Shown here: positions 55,889-64,000 of the stretch, in pieces | Numbering within the stretch: position 1 is the first letter of the stretch | Layout of the letters: every line of letters begins with the position of its first letter | Source of the DNA: Novosphingobium terrae | Lineage (GTDB): Bacteria; Pseudomonadota; Alphaproteobacteria; Sphingomonadales; Sphingomonadaceae | Length of the DNA: 64,000 nt | NCBI RefSeq assembly: GCF_017163935.1 | Contig: NZ_JABVZR010000001.1 | Location: 3,596,001-3,660,000, forward strand | Reading direction: 5' to 3' | Notes under the pieces: generated by a model | What the model was told of the DNA's origin: nothing | Seen by the model: only the letters and a program-made list of their open reading frames with translations | Database searches by the model: none | Translations under genes and position numbers: made by a program

Positions 55889-56116
55889 TGCGAGGGGGTT
55901 ACCCCCTCGCGCTCCCATAACGTCTCCCGACATGAAGGTTGGTGGCATCCGAACGGTGCGCAAACTTTCCACGGGCACGAAAAAGGCGCCGCAGGCAGGA
56001 ATGCCCCGGCGCCTTTTCTCGTTTCAAAGCCTGCGGCGCCGCGACGTTAGCCCTATGACCGAACCCGGTGCGCCACGCAGACACTAAAGGGAGCGCGAGG
56101 GTGTAACACCCTCGCA
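55889..56116. repeat. Hairpin-ended intergenic repeat, copy 14 (full)
   Basis: End modules are at 55889-55916 and 56089-56116. Both competing internal hairpins are present (AAAAGGCGCC/GGCGCCTTTT and GGCGCCGCAGGC/GCCTGCGGCGCC). The interior is nearly identical to copies 12 and 13. It lies between convergent ppdK and the efflux outer-membrane gene. Confidence 0.9.
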
Positions 56117-56139
56117 TTCTCCTTTTTCTTCCAAACCCC

Positions 56140-57546
56140 TTACCAACCCCCGCCTAAAGCGAGAAACAGCGTCACCTGATCCTGAGCCAGCCCCTCACGC
56201 GCGCTCAGCTCGGAGGCCTTGGCCCCGACAGCGCCCTGACGCCCGCCGATATCCGCCAGCAGCGGCGACCGACCACCGGCACGCAATCTGCGCGCCTCAT
56301 CGGCAGCCTTATCCGCTGCCTCACGCGCGGCGATGATCGCCACGGTGCGGTCACGGTCCTGCGCATAGGCGTTGAGCGCGGTTTCCGTCTCGCGCAGGGC
56401 GCCCAGCACCACGCCGTCGAAGCGGGCCAGCGCGGCATCGGCATCGGCGCCTGCCGCGCGGACTTTCGCGCGGGCTCCGGCGCCGGGGATGTTCCAGTGG
56501 ATCAGCCCGCCCACGGCCCACATATTGGCCGCCGCCTGCCCCAGATCGCTGAGGAAGCCGCTTGAGCCGCCCGAAATGCCGATGCCCACGCTGGGGTACA
56601 TTTCGGAGGTCGCCACGCCGATGCGCGCGGTGGCCCCGGCCAGATGGCGCTCGGCCATACGCACGTCCGGGCGGCGGCGCAGCAGGGCGGCGCCATCGCC
56701 GACGGGCAGCGGGTTTTTCAGCTGAGGCACGGCCTTGCAGCCTTCGGCCTCGCGCGGATATTCGGACGGGGTGCGGCCCATCAGATAGGCCAGCCTGTAG
56801 AGCGCCGCCTGCGCCCGCGCCTTTTGCACCGGCACCAGCGCGCGCAACTGCTCATAGCGGCCTTCCGCTGCGGTCACTTCCACCGTGGAGGTGCGCCCGG
56901 CGGCTTGAAGGCGTTTAGCCACATCCAGCGCGTGGCCTTGCAGCTCCACCGCCTGCTCGGCCAGTTCGAGGTCTTCGTTGGCGCCGCAGATGGTGATGTA
57001 GGAGCGGGCAACATCGGCGGCCAGAGTCACCTTCACCGCGCCGATGGTGGCGACAGTGGCTTCCTCATCGGCGCGCGCGGCTTCGATGCTGTGCTTGATG
57101 CGCCCGAAGAGGTCGATCTGATAGGACATCTCCAGCGAGCCCGTGCCCAGCGTGGAGACGGGGATCGGTTCAGTCAGCAGATAGGATTCGCCCGAGAGGC
57201 GCGCGCGTTCGGCGGCGAAGCTGGCGGCGAAATCGGGTTCGTGCTGCCCTTCCGCGGCGGCGGTGACGGCGCGGGCGCGGGTCAGGCTGGCCTGCGCCAC
57301 GCGCAGATCGGTGTTGGCGGCCAGCGCCTGCTCTTCCAGCGCATCGAGCACCGGATCGTCATAGAGATGCCACCAGCGCGCGGGCAGATCCTCGCGAGAC
57401 ACAGCCCCGGCCTGCTGGAGGGCATCCCCCTCGCGGAAGGCGGCCTGGGTCGCGGGATTGTCGATCACCGGCTTCTGCGCGACATGGGGCGGCACGCCGC
57501 AGCCCGCCAGCGCCAGAAGGGCAACCCCGGAAAGCAGGCGCCTCAC
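56140..57546 (-). CDS. NodT-family outer-membrane efflux lipoprotein
   Basis: A 468-residue TolC-like channel subunit. The lipobox is LLALAGCG at the N-terminus, followed by PARWWHLYDDPVLDALEEQAL typical of NodT/OprM proteins, then two repeats of helical hairpins and barrel strands. It is the last of four overlapping genes (FUSC, DUF1656, HlyD, NodT) that make an Aae-like tripartite pump with its own channel. It starts 4 bp inside the preceding gene's end. Confidence 0.9.
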   Translation of the reverse strand: MRRLLSGVALLALAGCGVPPHVAQKPVIDNPATQAAFREGDALQQAGAVSREDLPARWWHLYDDPVLDALEEQALAANTDLRVAQASLTRARAVTAAAEGQHEPDFAASFAAERARLSGESYLLTEPIPVSTLGTGSLEMSYQIDLFGRIKHSIEAARADEEATVATIGAVKVTLAADVARSYITICGANEDLELAEQAVELQGHALDVAKRLQAAGRTSTVEVTAAEGRYEQLRALVPVQKARAQAALYRLAYLMGRTPSEYPREAEGCKAVPQLKNPLPVGDGAALLRRRPDVRMAERHLAGATARIGVATSEMYPSVGIGISGGSSGFLSDLGQAAANMWAVGGLIHWNIPGAGARAKVRAAGADADAALARFDGVVLGALRETETALNAYAQDRDRTVAIIAAREAADKAADEARRLRAGGRSPLLADIGGRQGAVGAKASELSAREGLAQDQVTLFLALGGGW

Positions 57547-58532
57547 TTGTGCTGCTCCTGCTGCTTCTTCCTGCCCTGATCCAGCGTCACCGTGGCGGTG
57601 CGGCCCGAGATCAGCGCCACATCGGCGGGCGGATTGTCGAGAGCGATACGCACGGGCACGCGCTGGGCCAGACGCACCCAGCTGAAGTTGGGGTTGATCG
57701 CGGGCAGACCATTGGGGCTGGCCGAGCGGTCATGATCCTCGATGGCCGAGGCGATGGAGGTGACATGGCCGTTGAGCGTCCGGTTCTCGCCCATCAGGCG
57801 CACGGTGGCGCGCTGGCCGATATGGACCTGAGGCAGCTTGGTTTCCTCGAAATAGCCCTCGATGCGCAGCGAACCGGTGTCCACCAGCGCCAGCACCGGC
57901 TTGCCGGGCGACACATAATTGCCGGGCCGCAGCGAGAGGTCCGACAGGCGACCGTCCAGCGGCGCCACCACACGGGTGCGCTCCAGATTCAGCGCCGCCA
58001 CATCGCGGGCGTTCTTCGCTTCGGCCACCGCCGTCTGCGCCTCGGCCAGAGCGGCACGGGCTTCGGCCAGCTTGGCCTCACCCTCGGCCACCTTGGTCTG
58101 GCTCTGCTCGGTGGTTTCGGTGGCGACCAGCTCGCCCAGCCCCTTGTTGCGGCTGGCCTCACGCCGGGCCTCGCTCACCGTGGCCGTGGCGCTCTGGATC
58201 GCGGCTCCGGCGCGGATCACGGCGGCGGCGGCCTTCTGCTGGGCGACCTCGGCCTGATGCAGCGCCAGTTCGAAGCGCGCACGGTCGATCTCGAAGAGCA
58301 CATCGCCGCGATGCACCAGCTGGTCATTGCCGACATAGACCTTCGTCACCAGCCCCTGCACGTCGGGCGCCACCTGCACCACTTCGGCGCGGACGCGGCC
58401 ATCGCGGGTCCATGGATCGACCTGATAGTGAATCCACAGGGCACGCGCGCCGATCACCGCCACGATCACCGCCGCTCCGGTGATGGCGACCTGGATCACC
58501 TGACGCAGATTGCGGGAAACGGGGGCGTTCAT
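57543..58532 (-). CDS. HlyD-family periplasmic adaptor (AaeA/EmrA-like)
   Basis: A 329-residue membrane-fusion protein. One N-terminal helix (VIQVAITGAAVIVAVIGARAL), a lipoyl-like half (DPWTRDGRVRAEVVQVAPDV), a long coiled coil (TVSEARREASRNKGLGEL to LAEAQTAVAEAKNARD) and the second lipoyl and barrel part (VVAPLDGRLSDLSLRPGNYV). It overlaps the upstream DUF1656 gene and the downstream NodT gene by 4 bp each. Confidence 0.92.
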   Translation of the reverse strand: MNAPVSRNLRQVIQVAITGAAVIVAVIGARALWIHYQVDPWTRDGRVRAEVVQVAPDVQGLVTKVYVGNDQLVHRGDVLFEIDRARFELALHQAEVAQQKAAAAVIRAGAAIQSATATVSEARREASRNKGLGELVATETTEQSQTKVAEGEAKLAEARAALAEAQTAVAEAKNARDVAALNLERTRVVAPLDGRLSDLSLRPGNYVSPGKPVLALVDTGSLRIEGYFEETKLPQVHIGQRATVRLMGENRTLNGHVTSIASAIEDHDRSASPNGLPAINPNFSWVRLAQRVPVRIALDNPPADVALISGRTATVTLDQGRKKQQEQHK

Positions 58533-58750
58533 GGCAGGAGTCCTTGCGGTACGGGGAGGGGATAGAGGGTGATGAGGCACCAGATCGTGACGAAGACGGC
58601 CGTATCGAACAGCACGGGATGCCAGACCCAGCGATAGAAGCGCACAGCCACCAGCAGACGGTGAATCAGCAGTGCGATGATAAAGGCCAGAAAGGCGGTG
58701 ACGGGCACGGTGGCCACCAGCACCCCGCCGAAGGAATATTCCGGGATCAT
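58529..58750 (-). CDS. DUF1656 small membrane protein (AaeX-like)
   Basis: A 73-residue protein with two membrane helices (ILVATVPVTAFLAFIIAL-type and FDTAVFVTIWCLITLYPL). It opens IPEYSFGGVLV, typical of AaeX/DUF1656 proteins, which occur between the FUSC and HlyD genes of such pumps. It overlaps both neighbours by 4 bp. Confidence 0.85.
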   Translation of the reverse strand: MIPEYSFGGVLVATVPVTAFLAFIIALLIHRLLVAVRFYRWVWHPVLFDTAVFVTIWCLITLYPLPVPQGLLP

Positions 58751-60765
58751 GCAGTCACCTCCGGGCTGGGGCCCTCGACCGCGAAGGCCGGGGCGGCGGG
58801 GAAAAGATTGCGGCGCATCGCCACCAGAGCGGCGCGGCCCTGCGCGCGGTTGGCGACGATCAGCGCACCGGGGCCGATCAGCTCGCCCGCCGCTTCCGGC
58901 GTGGGCATGGGGCCATCCAGCGTGAGGCGCAGCGCCTTGTCGATCTGACCCAGCAGCTCGGGCGGCGGTGCATCGCCGGGCTGGCTGGTGGCGAAATGGT
59001 CCTGCGCGGTGCGCAGCAGGCGGGTCAGCGCCACGCGGGGGGCGCGGGGCGCGTTCACCCGCAGATGCTGGATCGTCACCAGATTGAGCGCCACGCGCAC
59101 CTCGCCAAGGCCCGCCACCGAACCCTCGGTGTCATCGGTCAGGCGCTGGGTGATCAGGGCCAGCTGATCGGTGGCGCGCACCAGCGTGCGGTTGGGATCG
59201 GGCGGGGTGCGGGCCCCTGCCAGCACCGCCAGATCGTGATGCAGCCGCCTGACCAGCACGGCGATGGCGCTTTCCGAGCTGACCTTGCGGAAGGTGGCGG
59301 TCACGCCCACGGCCACCGCCACGGCCACCACCTGCCCGCCATTGGTGTTGATGAAATGGGCCAGATCGGCGTTGTAATTTTCGGTGATGGCGATGCCGCT
59401 GCCAAAGCCCACCATAAAGGCCGTGGCCGTGCCGCCATAGCGCGGATGCATCATGAAGATGCCCGCCACCAGACAGATCGGCAGCAGCACCACACACAGC
59501 ATCTCGAAGGTTTCGACATGCGGCAGGATACCGAACAGCACCACCCCCGCCACCGGCACGCTGGCGATGATCGAGCCGCCGAAGTTGAGGATTGCGGGCA
59601 CCGGATTGTCCAGCGCGGCAAACAGGCAGCAGAACACCGCCGTCATCGCCGCGGCCCCGCCGCCATCGACCCAGCCGGTCCAGATCCAGAAGGTGCAGAT
59701 CAGCATCAGCGCGAACATCGCGGCCAGACCGGCCAGAATCGCCGAGCCCGGATCGGTGTGCAGCTTGAGGGGAATCCGCTCCGCCACCAGCGCATCGGGC
59801 ACGGAGGCATGGGGATTGTCGAGCCGTGCCAGCAGCTGGCGGCATTCGGCGATCACCGTGGCGCTTTGCGTCAGGCGCACCAGAAAGCTTTCGCGCAGCA
59901 GTCCGCGCCAGTCGCGCTCGGGCGGAGCCATGTGCAGATAGTCCGGGACCTCCGGCGGCGCGCCATTGTCCAGCCAGCGGTCGGTGCTGGCCAGGGCCTC
60001 CTCCAGCACCGCATCGTCGCCCAGCGCCGCACGGCGGTCCACACTGCCCGAGAGCAGCGGCAGCAGCAGCAGCATGCGATAGAGCAGCGCCTGCACCACC
60101 CGCGTCGCCTCGCGCCAGTGCGAGGTGTCGTAGGGCACATGGGTCGCCAGCGCGATGCAGTCCAGCGCATCGACGGCCAGCTTGCGACGGTCGGCGATTT
60201 CATCGGGATTGCCCGCGATGGCATCGCGCATCCATTGCTCGGCATCGGAGAGCCAGCCATGCAGGCGCGGCCCCAGCCGATCGCCCACCGACAAGGGCCA
60301 GAAAAGGCTGTGCGACACCGTGACGCAGACGATGCCCAGCGTGATTTCCGTGACGCGCGCCGCCGCCGTGTCGAAGATCGCCTCGGGCCGGTCGACGCTG
60401 GAAAAGCCGATGATGGCGGCGGTGTAGCCCGCCAGCATCATCACATAGGCGCGCGGGCTGCGGTCCAGCAAGGAGACCGTCAGGCAGAAACCCACCCATG
60501 CCGCCAGCCCCAGGCTGAGCAGCGCGGGCCAGTCCACCAGAGCAGGCACCATGGCCACGGCCACCGCCGCGCCGATGGTGGTGCCCATCACGCGATAGAT
60601 CGATTTGGAGCGCGTGGCGCCAGACAGGGGATTGCTGGTGATATAGACGGTGGTCATCGCCCAGAAGGGCATGGGCAGCCCCACCGCCAGCGAGATGCCC
60701 AGCGCGGCAAAGGCCGCCGCGGCGGTCTTGAGCGAATAGAGCGTGGCCGGGCCCAGATTCTTCAT
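58747..60765 (-). CDS. FUSC-family efflux permease (AaeB-like)
   Basis: A 672-residue inner-membrane protein of the aromatic acid exporter/fusaric acid resistance family. It has an N-terminal block of about six helices (FAALGISLAVGLPMPFWAMT; VMGTTIGAAVAVAMVPALV), a cytoplasmic domain, and a second helical block (AILAGLAAMFALMLICTFWI). The start is ATG 60765 (MKNLGPATLYSLK); the open frame goes further upstream without family similarity. It is first in the four-gene pump operon. No regulator gene lies next to it. The 240-bp gap to 61006 shows nothing else clear. Confidence 0.9.
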   Translation of the reverse strand: MKNLGPATLYSLKTAAAAFAALGISLAVGLPMPFWAMTTVYITSNPLSGATRSKSIYRVMGTTIGAAVAVAMVPALVDWPALLSLGLAAWVGFCLTVSLLDRSPRAYVMMLAGYTAAIIGFSSVDRPEAIFDTAAARVTEITLGIVCVTVSHSLFWPLSVGDRLGPRLHGWLSDAEQWMRDAIAGNPDEIADRRKLAVDALDCIALATHVPYDTSHWREATRVVQALLYRMLLLLPLLSGSVDRRAALGDDAVLEEALASTDRWLDNGAPPEVPDYLHMAPPERDWRGLLRESFLVRLTQSATVIAECRQLLARLDNPHASVPDALVAERIPLKLHTDPGSAILAGLAAMFALMLICTFWIWTGWVDGGGAAAMTAVFCCLFAALDNPVPAILNFGGSIIASVPVAGVVLFGILPHVETFEMLCVVLLPICLVAGIFMMHPRYGGTATAFMVGFGSGIAITENYNADLAHFINTNGGQVVAVAVAVGVTATFRKVSSESAIAVLVRRLHHDLAVLAGARTPPDPNRTLVRATDQLALITQRLTDDTEGSVAGLGEVRVALNLVTIQHLRVNAPRAPRVALTRLLRTAQDHFATSQPGDAPPPELLGQIDKALRLTLDGPMPTPEAAGELIGPGALIVANRAQGRAALVAMRRNLFPAAPAFAVEGPSPEVTA

Positions 60766-61005
60766 CAATCCTGCCCCGCCTGACAGGCGCGCGGCAAGGC
60801 AACGCGGCGGCATCCCGTCACGTCGGCACATGGCACACAAGCGCTTTGAGCGGCCATGCAGGCATGGCCGCTGCAGCAATTCACTGGGGTCAAGATCATC
60901 CGGTCTCTCATACCCCCCCATCTGCCCCGTTACGCAGGGGCCCCTCCACAATCAATCCGACCAACCGCCAATAAAGCCTTACCCCTTGGTCTAAACAACA
61001 GCTCT

Positions 61006-62145
61006 TCAGAATTGATGACGCAATCCGATGTTGATGGTCGTGGTGTCGCCCGAAACCAGCCCTGCGGTGCGCGCCACGGTCAGCTCCGCACGCAGCAGGC
61101 GGGTCATCGCCAGCGAGCCATGCAGCGCCACCTCCACCCAGGGATCATGCAGGCGATAGGCATTGGCGCCCGGCCCCGGCAGCCCCGGGCCAGACCCGGC
61201 AGGCCCGCCGACCCCGCCCACGCCGCCCGCCCCGGCAAAGGAGGTGGCATTGCTGGACCACAGACCGGCCAGAGACACGCCCAGATAGCTGCGCCGCGCC
61301 CGGCCCATCATATGATCGACGCGCAGCCGCATGGTGCCGGTCCAGGTCGGTTCGCCGGTGGCGTAATCCTGCCCGGCGCTTACCGGCTGATCGGGGCCCT
61401 GCAGCACGGTGCCCGCCGGACGCAGCCAGCGCCCCCAGGCATAGACCACCGCCAGCGTGGGCGTGATAAAGGTGCGGTTGCTGACCGGGATCATCTTCCC
61501 CACGCTGGCGCCCGCCGCGTAATAGGGGCTGCCGCTGGGCCCGTTGCTGGGGCGCACGATGGTGTTCACCCCGCTGCCATCGTCGACGCGCACCGCGCCG
61601 AAATGCTGCCAGCCATAGCTGACATAGCCATCGAGCAGCCAGTTGTTGAGGTTGATCCCCCCCGCCAGCGTGCCGACATTGAAGGTGGAGGCCGCCGACA
61701 CCGCATCGGAGAGCAGCGGCGTGTGATAGCGCATGGCGCCCAGCTGCACATAGCCATGGCCGATCTGGCGGCGCAGCTCGACAGCGCCATAGGCGCCGGT
61801 CGCGCCGCCGTCGCGCGGGGCCAGACCGCCCGAGACACCGATCGACCACAGCGCGGGCGGCGGCACGATCACCGGATGATTGCCGGCCTCAGGCGGGACG
61901 GCCACGCCGGGGACCTGCAGGCAATGCTCCATGCCATCGGCGGGGCAGGGAACGTTCGCGGTGTCGGGCGGGGCCGGTTCGGACGACACGGCGTCAGCGG
62001 ACGCAACGGCCTGTGCCTCGGTCCGAGTTTGTGTCTGGGCCAGCGCCATCGTCGGCAGGGCGGCCAGCATGGCTGCCGGCAGGCCGAACCGTACCCCCAT
62101 GGACAGGAGGCCCTTGCCGCGGGCCGCGATGTCGATCTGTCTCAT
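61006..62145 (-). CDS. Exported outer-membrane beta-barrel-like protein
   Basis: A 379-residue protein. The signal peptide (GVRFGLPAAMLAALPTMALA) is preceded by a short basic leader. A low-complexity stretch follows, then a barrel-like region of alternating strands (WSIGVSGGLAPRDG, YVQLGAMRYHTPLL, WLLDGYVSYGWQHFG) ending in Phe (TTTINIGLRHQF), as in outer-membrane proteins. A Gly/Pro-rich loop (GVGGVGGPAGSGPGLPGPG) is prominent. The start is 62145, or 62100 for a shorter form. Function unknown. It follows the MATE gene on the same strand. Confidence 0.65.
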   Translation of the reverse strand: MRQIDIAARGKGLLSMGVRFGLPAAMLAALPTMALAQTQTRTEAQAVASADAVSSEPAPPDTANVPCPADGMEHCLQVPGVAVPPEAGNHPVIVPPPALWSIGVSGGLAPRDGGATGAYGAVELRRQIGHGYVQLGAMRYHTPLLSDAVSAASTFNVGTLAGGINLNNWLLDGYVSYGWQHFGAVRVDDGSGVNTIVRPSNGPSGSPYYAAGASVGKMIPVSNRTFITPTLAVVYAWGRWLRPAGTVLQGPDQPVSAGQDYATGEPTWTGTMRLRVDHMMGRARRSYLGVSLAGLWSSNATSFAGAGGVGGVGGPAGSGPGLPGPGANAYRLHDPWVEVALHGSLAMTRLLRAELTVARTAGLVSGDTTTINIGLRHQF

Positions 62146-62222
62146 GTCCCGGCTTTCGTCGATAACCCCTTGGTCCCGCTGGCTTGCTCTAAGCTCTTCC
62201 CCGGCGAGACCCGTATCCTTCC

Positions 62223-63551
62223 TTACCCGGCAAGGCGCCGTCGCACCAGTCCCGGCAAGCACAAGAGTTGCCCGCCCGCGCGCGCGATCAGCAGGATGTA
62301 GAAAGAGAGCCACAGGCCGATGTTGCCCCAGGGCGCCGCCAGCCACAGCGCCGCATTGAAGGCCAGGAAAGCGGCGGCCATCGTGCCCAGCATCGCCCGC
62401 GCCCAGCCTGCCCCCACAAAGACCCCGTCCATCACATAGGAGGCCACCCCCAGCACCGGCAGGGCGGCGGCCCATGGCGCGATCCGGGTGGCGGCAGCGC
62501 GCACCTGAGGGTTGAGCGTGAAGCTGGAGGCGATGTCCGCCCCCGCCACGGCATAGACCAGCGTGATCACCAGCCCCAGCCCCAGCCCCCAGCGCAGATT
62601 GGCGCGCACCGCCGCGCGGAAGGCGGGGGCGTCACCCTGCCCTGCCGCCTCGCCGCAGAGGACCTGAGCGGCGGTCTCGAAACCGTCGAGGATCAGGGCG
62701 GAGAGCATGAACATCTGGAAGAGAATGCCATTGGCAGCCAGCGTCACGGCACCCGCCTTCGCGCCTGCCCGCGTGAATTCCAGCATCACGCCCGTCAGCA
62801 GCAGGGTGCGCAGGAACAGGTCCCGGTTGAGCGCCAGCAGGCGGCGGAAGGGCGCCAGATCGCCCAGCAGCGCGCGGTGCTGATGCAGGCCCTGCCATGC
62901 CCCCTGCCTGACCGCCAGCGTGAGAAGAAAGGCGAATTTCAGCCATTCGGAGATCAGCGAGGCGCTGGCCACGCCCTGCACGCCCCAATGCAGGCCCAGC
63001 ACCAGAGTCAGGTCCAGCGCGATATGCACCAGATTGGCGCCCACCTCGGCGGCCAGCACACCGCGCACCTGCCGCTGCCCCACCAGCCAGCCGGTGAGCG
63101 CGCCATTGATCAGCGCGGCAGGCACCGCGCCATAGCGCCGCGCAATATAGGCCCCGGCCAGAACCGAGAGATCCCCTTTTGCCCCCAGCCACTCCAGCCC
63201 CAGCGGCACGATCAGCGGATAGGCCGCCAGCAGCAGCGCGGCGATGGCGCCCGCCAGCAGCGCCGCGCGGGCCAGCGTGGCGGCCTGCTCGCCCGCGTCA
63301 CCCCGTCCGGCCTGTTGGGCGCTGAGAGCGCCAGCCTGTTGGGCGCTAAGCGCCGTGGTACCGGTGCGCAGGAAGTTGAACACCACCAGCAGCGAGGTCA
63401 TGAAGCGCGCGCCCAGCTCCACCCCGCCCTGCGCGGCGGCATCGCCCAGCCGGCCGATCACCCACAGATCGGCCAGACCGAACAGGGCGGTGGCAATGTT
63501 GGTGAGCATGGCCGGCAGCGCCAATGCCCAGATCACGCGTGCCTTCATCAT
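62223..63551 (-). CDS. MATE-family efflux transporter (DinF-like)
   Basis: A 442-residue antiporter with about 12 helices. It starts IWALALPAMLTNIATALFGL, typical of DinF/NorM-type proteins. An 8-residue segment is duplicated in tandem (ALSAQQAG twice) around residue 70. Drug or metabolite export driven by cation gradient is the family role; substrate unknown. It starts 5 bp after the preceding TPR gene's stop. Confidence 0.9.
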   Translation of the reverse strand: MMKARVIWALALPAMLTNIATALFGLADLWVIGRLGDAAAQGGVELGARFMTSLLVVFNFLRTGTTALSAQQAGALSAQQAGRGDAGEQAATLARAALLAGAIAALLLAAYPLIVPLGLEWLGAKGDLSVLAGAYIARRYGAVPAALINGALTGWLVGQRQVRGVLAAEVGANLVHIALDLTLVLGLHWGVQGVASASLISEWLKFAFLLTLAVRQGAWQGLHQHRALLGDLAPFRRLLALNRDLFLRTLLLTGVMLEFTRAGAKAGAVTLAANGILFQMFMLSALILDGFETAAQVLCGEAAGQGDAPAFRAAVRANLRWGLGLGLVITLVYAVAGADIASSFTLNPQVRAAATRIAPWAAALPVLGVASYVMDGVFVGAGWARAMLGTMAAAFLAFNAALWLAAPWGNIGLWLSFYILLIARAGGQLLCLPGLVRRRLAG

Positions 63552-63556
63552 GCGTG

Positions 63557-64000
63557 TTACGGCGGCGTCAGGCCGAGATGCGTGGCCTGCGCCACGATGC
63601 CGGGATTGGCGGCGGTGACAGCGGCCAGCTCGGCCTTGCCCTCATCCGTCTGACCCAGCCGCAGCTTGGCCAGCGCCTGACCATAGCGCGCCCAGCCCAT
63701 GGCGGGCGCCTGAGCCAGCACCTGCTTGTAACCGTCGAGCGCCGCCTGATTATGGCCCAGCCGCAGCTCGACCAGCGACTGGCTGTCCAGATAGGCGGGC
63801 TTGGGCCCGTCGCGCTTGATCGCCTTGCGGCAGTCCTGAGCGGCTTCCTCCAGCATGGTGCCTGCCAGCCCGCGCGCCCAGCAGCGCAGATTGAGCATGG
63901 AATTGACCTCGCTGTCCTCGGGGTGGAGGCGCATCCAGTCGTCGAGGAAGGGCAAGGCATCGGCAGGCTGGCCGGTCTCGATCAGCATGCTGGCCAGCGG
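63557..64000 (-). CDS. TPR-repeat protein, 5' end missing at window edge
   Basis: At least 147 residues of helical repeats: ADALPFLDDWMRLHPEDSEV, then LDSQSLVELRLGHNQAALDG and ARYGQALAKLRLGQTDEGK. The frame is open to the right edge, so the true start lies outside. A scaffold or assembly role is usual for such proteins. It is followed directly by the MATE gene and is probably cotranscribed. Confidence 0.75.
   Translation of the reverse strand, partial: PLASMLIETGQPADALPFLDDWMRLHPEDSEVNSMLNLRCWARGLAGTMLEEAAQDCRKAIKRDGPKPAYLDSQSLVELRLGHNQAALDGYKQVLAQAPAMGWARYGQALAKLRLGQTDEGKAELAAVTAANPGIVAQATHLGLTPP

Overview
The window is about 64 kb of high-GC (roughly 65%) chromosomal DNA from an alphaproteobacterium. 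Gene content and order point to a sphingomonad (Sphingomonadaceae; Novosphingobium-like is my best guess). The indicators are the mutM-rpsT-dnaA block beside ubiE-ubiB-coaBC-dut, the secB/Tim44/mltA/smr block, an orphan isoquinoline-oxidoreductase-type molybdoenzyme, TonB-dependent iron uptake, and a LigJ/Pht5-like aromatic acid island. No prophage, CRISPR array, transposase or rRNA was seen. One tRNA (Arg, CCG) is present.

Layout. 0-4.1 kb: minus-strand operon mrp, XDH-family subunit, hemH (hemH runs off the left edge). 4.2-12.3 kb: hflK-hflC, a DegP/Do protease, PBP1A, msrB and a Tat-exported dienelactone-hydrolase-like protein. 12.7-20.6 kb: nitronate monooxygenase, catalase, then an accessory stretch with an odd short-chain dehydrogenase, a GT32-methyltransferase fusion, a GT2 and a low-GC unknown gene. 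20.8-25.4 kb: lysC, ubiG, an ArsC-like protein, tRNA-Arg and aroC. 25.6-32.1 kb: ahpC/ahpF, then a siderophore receptor with a PepSY protein. 32.2-39.7 kb: trpS, murJ and secB facing Tim44-mltA-smr. 39.7-48.8 kb: dut, coaBC, a membrane protein, ubiB and ubiE, then mutM, rpsT and dnaA. 49-53 kb: two aromatic-acid enzymes with a divergent double-HTH LysR regulator. 53.2-55.9 kb: ppdK. 56-64 kb: a four-gene Aae-like efflux operon, an outer-membrane barrel, a MATE transporter and a TPR protein that runs off the right edge.

The most striking feature is not a gene. Fourteen copies or part copies of one intergenic repeat family occur, on average about one per 4.5 kb. A full copy is about 210-240 bp. 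It starts and ends with a self-complementary hairpin module (core GCGAGGGGG/CCCCCTCGC followed by GCTCCC); the two modules are inverted relative to each other. Outside them lie a purine-rich tract on the left and a pyrimidine-rich tract on the right. Inside are two hairpins that share an arm and cannot form together. Hairpin sequences differ between copies while pairing is kept, which argues for selected structure. Copies sit between convergent and co-oriented genes, once between divergent genes (ubiE/mutM), and once between ahpC and ahpF. Some are split, inverted, or carry alternative end hairpins. Two accessory genes are bracketed by opposite half copies. I do not recognise this family by name.

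Functionally, most of the window is housekeeping: envelope assembly (PBP1A, MurJ, MltA, SecB, HflKC, DegP), cofactors (heme, CoA, ubiquinone, Fe-S), peroxide defence (KatA, AhpCF, MsrB) and replication initiation. The accessory load is small genes, efflux and repeats.
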